A stretch of DNA of 64,000 nt, from assembly GCA_023525975.1 (NCBI GenBank), contig CM042046.1, positions 39,339,501-39,403,500 on the forward strand, given 5' to 3'. The notes below the pieces were generated by a model. The model had not been told where the DNA came from. It saw only the letters and a list, made by a program, of their open reading frames with translations, and made no database searches. Shown one piece after another: positions 56,469 to 64,000 of the stretch (positions are counted from its first letter, which is position 1; each line of letters opens with the position of its first letter). The translations under genes and the position numbers were made by a program. Origin of the DNA: Smallanthus sonchifolius (Eukaryota > Streptophyta > Magnoliopsida > Asterales > Asteraceae).

Positions 56469-57776
56469 TACTTTTAGATTAGTTTCATCACTTCTCGCAA
56501 AATAATCTTGTTCTGAACTGAACCCCTATATTTACGTGTGTGCAGTTTATAATGTTCTCCATATACACACATATGTATCTATACTACTATATAATCCTTA
56601 TTGAAAATATATTATTATAATTAACCGAAATTTTAAAACACATATTATGCATATGGTGCATCTTACCAATGCATAAAATGTTTTGTCATTTAACCCATCT
56701 CTACAATTAAAACGTCATTTAACTCATCTCTACAATTAAAAACCAACATTCAATTAGTCATTTAACCAAAATCTATACAATTAAAGTCCAACACTTAATT
56801 AAAACCTTTTATTTTCTCCTTAACCTTTTAGAAAAAAAATGTATTTATTTATATATTTAAAACAAGTTTTATTAAATAATAATCATAAAAATAACAAAAT
56901 AACAATAAAAAGGTTTAAAACAAAAAAAACAGTTTTTTTTTCAATATACACAAATAAAAAAAACTCATTTTACACATAAGGAAGAATGAGATTGTGGTTT
57001 GGTTTTTGTTAACCTGATAATTACATAAATTGCCCCTTAAATATTATAAAAAATAACTTTATAATTTATATAAACAACTCCTGAGATATAAAATTACTAA
57101 AATACCCTTACATTAACATAAAAAAGTAATAAAGTTAGTGTTATTTTAAGTCAAAAAGGGTTTTGGTCATTAATTCGTTGAATTTAGTATTTTAATTTTT
57201 AATTTCATTTATTCATTTTTATTTTAATAATACGTTTGATATTTAATAATACATATTAGTCGGGTTGGGTCGGACAACAACAATAACAACAATAATAATA
57301 ATAATACCCAAATATAATTAGAAGTTATCTAATATTACCCAATATCTTACATCATATTCCGACATAGCATAACTAACCCAACGCGAAACCCCTAGTTATT
57401 TTAAGTGATTCATAAACTTAACATAAAATCTGCGGCAATCGTCGACTCCGTCGCAACGCACGGGTTTCCCACTATACATATAAATATATGTGTGTGTATA
57501 TAGTTTATAATGTTCTCTATGTGTAAACTATTAAGGCATGCTCATTACAAAACTAATTTTATGTAGAAAACCGTGAGAACCGTATAATATACATGTGCAT
57601 AGTGTTTGTCTTGACATATATAATAAGAGTTAGAAAGAAAGTATGATAGGTGACATTTAAAGTAAAAGGATTAAGTGTACAGTCAGCTGAAATTCTTATT
57701 TAAGATTTATTATAATTTATAATAATATAAAACATAACCATTAAATCACTTGTCGCTTTACTATAATCCTTAACCC
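56469..57776. other. AT-rich; possible Helitron end fragments
   Basis: ACCCAACGCGAAACCCCTAG (about 57377-57396) and GCAACGCACGGGTTTCCC (about 57453-57470) resemble decayed Helitron 3' ends. Simple repeats AAC/AAT at about 57277-57305. No gene. Confidence 0.45.
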
Positions 57777-57779
57777 TTA

Positions 57780-58773
57780 GATCATATGGTATACTCGCGT
57801 GAGGGTAGGGCGTGAGCACCCTTCACGATGTGATGCATGTGAAACACCGCCCCCTCTTCGACGTGAAGGGGGTGTGACCGGTTTGCGTGAGAAAACTCAC
57901 GGGTGTGAGTTTGGTAAATGTATCCGTCGGTGGTCAAAGGAGCCGTTGTACATTTAATAAAAAAAAATTCTTTATAAATATTAACTTTAAACCAACTTAA
58001 AAACTCACACAAATCATACAACAAACTCACGATTTTTTCATTATCATCATCATCATCCTCTTCTTCTTCATCTGACGAATCCGGAGCAATGATGTTTCGT
58101 GCTTTCTCAAACACAGCGGTTCAATGGTGGGAAGAAGCTCAAACGTTGCAACCTAGGACCCGAAGTGCTCGTCTCAATCGTGATTGCGCGACTGCTAACA
58201 CTCTTCTACTGAATGACTATTTAACGAAGCCGTGCGCGTATACGCTTGGAGACTTTAGTCGCTGTTTTCGAATATGTCGTGGTTTATTTTTAAGAATTAC
58301 AAATTATATTGAGAGAGAGGTTCATTTGTTCCGCCAACGGGTTGATGCGAGAGGCCGGATGGGTTGGTTTTACCGCCTTTCAAAAGTGTACCGCCGGGAT
58401 TCGTCAAATGGGGTACAGAAACGCTAGCGATTCGTTCGACGAGTACTTGAAGATGTTCGATCAAACTATAAGGTCTTGTATTTACAAATTTTGTACAACT
58501 ACAATTCAATTGTACCGTTGGAGATATTTACACAAACCTTTAGCTAGCGACATTCAATAATTATATGCGGAGCGTGAAGTTAGACACGGCTTTCCCGGGT
58601 TGGGTTTAAATTATCATTAATTAAAAAAAAATAATTAATGTTCACACCACCCTCACTTGGGTATACTTTTTGCCAAGTAAATGTGATATGAAAGTTGTAG
58701 GAGGTTAGGTGGTAAGATGACATGCACTTTTTCTTTCACACCACTCCCACTCACCTGAATATACCACATGCCA
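57780..58773 (+). mobile_element. PIF/Harbinger element with truncated transposase
   Basis: About 994 bp with TTA on both sides (57777-57779, 58774-58776). Inverted ends share CATATGGTATACTC and CATGTGGTATATTC followed by GTGAG. Carries the N-terminal part of a Harbinger transposase and then skips to its 3' terminal non-coding part. Confidence 0.75.
58017..58617 (+). pseudogene. Harbinger transposase (ALP1/HARBI1-like) N-terminal remnant
   Basis: A poly-Ser plus SDES run (about 58041-58086) leads into MMFRAFSNTAVQWWEEAQ, then a helix-turn-helix region LTKPCAYTLGDFSRCFRICR with GLFLRI, and after a frameshift near 58355 FTAFQKCTAGIRQMGYRNAS, DSFDEYLKMF, QLYRWRYLHKP. After a stop at 58558-58560 it continues only to RHGFPG and ends. 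The DDE nuclease domain is missing. Related plant proteins read SSSSDSDEE...MFRAISN. No good start codon precedes the Ser run. Confidence 0.85.
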
Positions 58774-58926
58774 TTAGTTTGATTCCCCAAGGATTTATTA
58801 AAAGTGAACTCCTAATCCTTTTCATGAAATAACAAAGTTTTTGTTATGCAAAGATTTTGTTAAAATTAAGATTTAAAATTACTTTTTACAGCATTGTTTT
58901 TTCAAGATTATTTTGGTTTATTAGAG

Positions 58927-59188
58927 ACTAGTGTTAGAACCCGTGTATTACACGGGGACAAATAAACAATACAATGTGAAATAAAAAAATATGTTAAATA
59001 TAAGGTTTAGGTAATATCAGTACAAATATTATATTGTATGAGAAATAAAATTTAAATAAACTTGTAAGTTTCACTCACTTCATACTTTTATAGCTTTGCT
59101 TATTCACATCCTCCATTCATAAGACCTAAAAACACAGTTTATACACACAGTTGGTAAAATTTCATGCATGTCATAGCATGCGTAGAAA
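58927..59188 (-). mobile_element. Helitron 3' end, interrupted by the LTR at 59189
   Basis: On the minus strand it ends with CCCCGTGTAATACACGGG, TTCTAACA and CTAG (58927-58931). The body runs right until the LTR element starts. Confidence 0.6.
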
Positions 59189-61553
59189 TGTGACAACCGT
59201 GACTTTTACGGTCAACACCTGTGTTCGACGAGTTCGTATAATAATAGTATTATTATTATGTTGAAATATACTTTCATACGAAAGGAACTCGTTAGTGAAC
59301 GGAAGATAATAGCAAGATTTATTTTGGTGTTATAATGTCAAAAAGTTAATCAAGTTCAGGTTTATATGTGTTAACACCCGAGTCGAGCAGTTTCGTAAAA
59401 TTTAATTTAAATCCGAAAGGATATATATTTACGAGACGCAAGGACTCGAGAGAAAATATTAAATTCTAACGATTTATTTTTGGGTAAAATAACGCCACTA
59501 TTTTTATCGGGTTCGCTTAAGCGAAAAACTGACACGCGATCGGAGACCACAGGGGCTATAAATGCCCCATCTTCACCCACATTCTCATTTTGAAAAAAAT
59601 TCAGCAAAAGTTAGAGAGAGAGAGTGGAGAGGGCCGGAGAGGTTTCCGGCGAAGTAGTGGTGGTCCGGCGGTGGTGTGTGGCGGTCAACGGTGGTCCGGC
59701 GCGGTGGCCGGTGGAGGCCGAAGCCCGTTTTTCCCCTAGAACAATTTCTCGACACTACGAACGCAATGGTAAGCTCAGATTTGTCTAAATCCTTGCTTAA
59801 ATTCGTTAAAAAGAGTTTTTAAATTCTGTCCAGAAAGTTTTATGCATGCACAGTCTTAAAGATCGGATGATCCCTAGAAATCCGACCGTTAGAAATGCAT
59901 GAATTTTGGATATGATCTTTTCAACACATAGACGCAAAATCCTACCGGAGGAAGTTTTTATCAGAGCTCTCTAGGTATGCTTTTCATACCCTCGAATGTG
60001 ACTGGTCGGATATTCTGATTTTAAAAACTGGGTCTCAAAGAATCGTCGATCCCCGGAGATCCAACCGTTGGATCGTGACGATTTTTGGACAGTAGTTTCT
60101 TAGCACAAATATGAATGTTTTCACTGAAGGAAATTCCAATCAGATATTGGAAAGTATATTTTTGAATACGAACAGATTGTAACAGTTCTATGATCGAAAA
60201 CAGGAAATTGATCGGGTTGTTTGACCATCGAAACGGCATTGCATGTCAATTTTGAGCATGTGGGAATGCTCGGGAGATAAAAACGATCCTAATGGTGTTT
60301 TTGGTTCGTATTTCATGTGATACGAGAGGTTTCGCGTACGCGAACCATTTATACGGAAGGTATAAACTTTACCCGTTAAGCTTTGATTTTATGTTAGAAT
60401 AGTTTTATTAATCATTGGTGGGGAATTGAACCCAAAAATATTTAGTATTGAGATATTTGGTATTTTTAGTGGTTATCAGGTTATACACCCAACCCCGGTT
60501 CACGTGGAACTAATATATTTATTTTTATACAACAATTGTTTTTTATAGATTTTTATAAACTTTTGATTTAGTTTCCAAATTTATTTATTTTTTAAAAAGT
60601 GGTTTTAATCAGTAGAATAAGTTTTAAAATGAGTATCTAAAAAATTTGGTTATCTAAATCTTAATAGATTATTTATTAAAATTCACACAAGTTTAATACA
60701 TGGAAATTTGGGAAAAATACTTATGAGTATTGAAAAAATCTGGAAATTGGGCAGTGATAGTTATATGATGAACTAAGACTCCTGTCCAAATTTTATGAAA
60801 ATTAGAGTTGTTTAAGTATACGTTTAGTATTTATAAAGTTTAAACGGACGATTTAGGGTTTGTATACTTCTGGATAAAATCAGGACTTGAAACTTGGTAT
60901 GGGATCTTATATTGACTTAAAACTAATGCCTTAAAGTCCCCAATTTTAGGCAATCAATTAGCTGAGCGTAGACGTTGGGAATTTTGAGTAGTACTACTTG
61001 GGTTGACACCCCCGCTCATGGTTTGGTTGCGCCAACTAGACTTGTAGGGTCACTTGGGCGCAAAGTTAACCAATTTTTTAGGCGGTTGTTTGCATTAGAC
61101 TTCCGTATGGGGTACTTTATTTTTAATTCGCCGAGGCTTTGATTGCGGCTCATGGTAATATGTTGTCTAATACATGTGTACTCGATCAATGGATTTTTGA
61201 TCACTTTGGATTTTTATCAGAAACTTTTTATAGAGTCGCAAAACCTGCGAACTCACAAACTATTTATATAGTTGACCCGTTTTAGAAACATGCTTTCAGG
61301 TAAACAGAATTGAAGAAGAGATTTTTATGAGGGCTCGCTTTTGGATTAGAACTATTGTTTATGTACTTCGGTTATAGTCAGACATTTAGACACTTTATAC
61401 TGTTTTAGAGATTTTTCTTGTATTTGTACTTCCGTTAGAAGCATGTAGTATGGTTCAATGTAATGCAAAATTTTCCTTTTAGTTTCTCTTGTACTTGTAT
61501 TCAATGCGATATACCGGTTACATCCCATACTTCCGCCTTGTTGGGGTGTGACA
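59189..61553 (+). mobile_element. LTR of element G (5' LTR)
   Basis: 2,365 bp starting TGTGACAACCG and ending TTGGGGTGTGACA, directly followed by a primer binding site, so it is the 5' LTR of an element that runs past the window. It contains GGGGCTATAAATGCCCC around the TATA box, GGTGGTCCGGCG repeats near 59660-59720 and a duplicated CCGTTAGAAATG/CCGTTGGATCGTG region. The same terminus type as LTRs C, D and F. Confidence 0.85.
59556..59563 (+). promoter_or_regulatory. TATA box of LTR G
   Basis: CTATAAAT flanked by GGGG and GCCCC, so the box lies inside a short inverted repeat. Followed by a GAGAGAGAGAG leader. Confidence 0.65.
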
Positions 61554-61557
61554 GACT

Positions 61558-61569
61558 TGGTATCAGAGC
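61558..61569 (+). other. Primer binding site (initiator Met tRNA) of element G
   Basis: TGGTATCAGAGC, four bases after the LTR end; the same site as in the full gypsy element. Confidence 0.92.
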
Positions 61570-64000
61570 ACTGGTTATAGAGAATTAGGTTTACCCGAGA
61601 CTAGACCTAGACTATAACTCTAAGTTTATTGCATTGAACCGTAGGAATTATATGTGCATTGCATACTACCTCTTGCTTATCTACGACACATTGCTTCGTT
61701 ATAATCATGTCGTTGTCACGGCAATACGTGTACTCTTTGATGATTCCGGTTACGTTTGCGGTATTCTATATCCGTCTCTATCTGTCTTGGTGTTACCTCG
61801 AGCTGTACCTGTACCTACATCGCACCTGTATCTACTCCAGTTCTGGAGTTGGCTTTTTTATTTAACATCTATTGTTTTCACTTTATGCGGTATATACTTG
61901 CTTTGGTAATCTGCTGGATTGGATGGCTAGAACTTTCGCCATGAGATATGGCAGCCATAATTGCTCGATCTAAAGGGAACCCGAGGTGGAGAAGCGGGAC
62001 TAAACGGGAGAGAACTCTACGGGTCAGGAGACCCATAATTTTTTTTGTTTTTGTTTTGTTGGATCATTGGATCCACGTATATGTACAAATTTGTAGCATG
62101 ACTTGCTCGACTCTGATTTGGGGATCTCTGCCCTATTATTACTGCCTGACTTCCACCACACACTTTTTATTTTATTAGAGGACACCGGTTGTTCCCCTCT
62201 ATCGTTACCTCCATCTAACAACAGCCTTAGTCTGCAGATCCATGAGTATTGGTACAAATAATTAAAAGTGATCAGATAGAACATCCACACTTTTACTCGA
62301 AAGTGCAACACAATGACGTGATCCAATGAACATTCCAGTTTCTTTTTTTTTAGCTGAGAGCTCGAGATAGAGGAAACACTGTAGGGACCATGCAAAGTAA
62401 ATTATCATTACGGGTGCACACGTAATCATAATCTGCAGTGCATGAGAACTCTAGTGAGTCTTACTGTCCGAGTTAATGTTCATGATTAATCTGTATTTCT
62501 TGTCCCGATTCCCAGTCATCCGAATGTTGATCGAAACTATCGTAACCTTAGGGTTGAGCCGAATACATCGAATGATGCGATAGGCTACCTCAGGTGACAT
62601 GGGAATTTTATATTGTCTCTTTTATCTTTGAATCTTAATGGATCCAAAACTCTTATCAAGATTTCTTTTGCATAAAAATTTAGACCGAGACACTAAAGAG
62701 ATCTGTTCTCAGTTGATTTAACCTCGGTATTTATACCGAATTTGGCAATTATTTGTTAAGTATTGCTTCACATTTGAGATCCAGCTAAAGATTTTCTCAT
62801 TTCAATTTTTTTATATGTTTATCAACGCATGTGACGACTCTCGGTCTAGCGTGAATCAGACCTCGACATTTCTGACTCCCCTAATTGATCTTCATGTAAC
62901 TTTCTCGCAGTTCTGAAGGAACAAGAGAAATTCGAATTTGATCTAATCAACTCCTTTCTGAATCTTGAGCAACGTGGATTTTCTCTCATCCATTTTACTT
63001 GATAAATCAGATCCCTTGAGAGTTTACTGCCACGTAAATTCAGTATGGGACTTTACAACGCTCGACACTTGCAGTAAGTGTACGACTATCATCGGAGGTC
63101 TAGGTATAATCTCGTATTTTATCTTATAATCCAAATGCACTCTAATATCGATGGAGTAACAATATGATGGAGAAATTCCTTAAAGAAATATAAGCTTCTT
63201 TTTCTTAAACAATATAACCTTTCTATACGATCGTTCGTATAAATCCTCATTTCGGTGTTTGTCATTCTCAGTATACTCCTGATAAATATTTTTAATAATT
63301 CAGTCTTACACCTACTTGAAATTTCCATTGCAAGTGCTCTGCACTCACTATGGTAATTTGGTACACTTAATCCCCGATACTCTTAACCGCGACGCTCATA
63401 TTGTGGAACCTAACTTGAGAAACTTGTTACTTAGGAGGATCCATCTTTACAACGTTCATTGTCGTGTTTATTTCTATCATCTGTATTCTTACTATGATCA
63501 CTGAGCGGCTTGTGCTCAGGTTTCTTTTGGTTGGATTTATAAAAAAAATCATTTTGAGATAGCTATGGCTTAGTATGAAACTAATGCCCTTTTTGGTGAA
63601 CATTGCTACGTATGTTTTGCAAATCTTGATTTCTCCTGGTGCTTCGATGTCTTATTGAATACCATTTTGATGGAGAAAATGAAACTTTATGTTGGAATGA
63701 TTCTTTGTGTACCAAAAATTTTATTAGCCATCATTCAAAGTTTATTTATGGTGATTATCCTAATTTGTTACTATGCGTACACTATCCCTGTAGATTCGAA
63801 TAGGATAGTCTCATATCCTTTTTGTACTTGCTCTCCCTCAAATGGTCATTTTGTTGATTGGCTTTCTGATATCCATCTAGGTAGAGACGTATATGCACCC
63901 CTTACTCTCCGTCTCCTATAGTTAGAAAGTCTTAGAGCATATACGGTTAAGAAACGACTTCTTAACACATGCCCTGAAGGAATACGAATCTATGACATTC
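61570..64000 (+). mobile_element. Internal region of element G, no gag seen
   Basis: About 2.4 kb downstream of the primer binding site without any recognisable Gag, zinc knuckle or pol domain in any frame. Small ORFs (for example 61634-61909 and 63655-63921) do not resemble known domains. Either a long non-coding leader or a non-autonomous element; the rest is outside the window. Confidence 0.6.

Noticed and set aside
57782..58114. Minus-strand ORF with an acidic SSDEEEEDDDDDNE-like run
   Set aside because: Shadow of the Ser-rich start of the plus-strand Harbinger transposase remnant.
61634..61944. Three overlapping ORFs after the primer binding site of element G
   Set aside because: None resembles Gag or any known family; hydrophobic content follows from T-rich sequence.

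Overview
The window is nuclear DNA from a flowering plant, most likely a eudicot. Small non-autonomous Helitrons, long solo LTRs ending in GGTGTGACA and the two gene families suggest Asteraceae, but that is an inference. There are no prokaryotic features. The sequence is AT-rich, and most of it is transposable elements in several layers of nesting. I support only two host genes.

Layout. 1-1945: probable LTR remnant with palindromes and a tandem repeat. 2740-12890: a decayed Ty1/copia gag/protease region split by a nearly complete 8.9-kb Ty3/gypsy chromovirus (3582-12468, TSD GGCTA), followed by a LINE 3' end (about 12893-14247). 14.2-26.3 kb: a duplicated block, Helitron pieces, solo LTR C (16503-20116, TSD GATCA) and dispersed repeats. 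26.4-32 kb: the 3' half of a Ty1/copia pol split by solo LTR D (28521-31512, minus, TSD GTTGA). 34.2-43.5 kb: the gene island. 43.6-59 kb: Helitrons, MITEs, solo LTR E (47470-50287, TSD GTAAT) carrying a CACTA element, solo LTR F (51923-54970, TSD ATACA) and a Harbinger remnant. 59189-64000: LTR and primer binding site of a further LTR element that runs off the window.

Genes. A six-exon plus-strand gene (34294-39381) encodes an intact 473-residue VAN3-binding/FORKED-family protein (auxin-canalisation domain plus plant PH-like domain). Converging on it is a four-exon minus-strand LIFEGUARD/Bax-inhibitor-1 family gene (43455 to 39833), which reads as a complete protein except for a one-base frameshift at an A-run in exon 1. 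The introns of both genes carry MITE-type insertions.

The most unusual signals are: an array of six hairpins with period 33 in both LTRs of the gypsy element; tRNA-like A-box/B-box modules inside three different solo LTRs; several TA-flanked elements built from short self-complementary motifs; a foldback MULE with a 9-bp TSD; and the LIFEGUARD frameshift. All family names come from reading translations and termini by eye. No database search or alignment was run.
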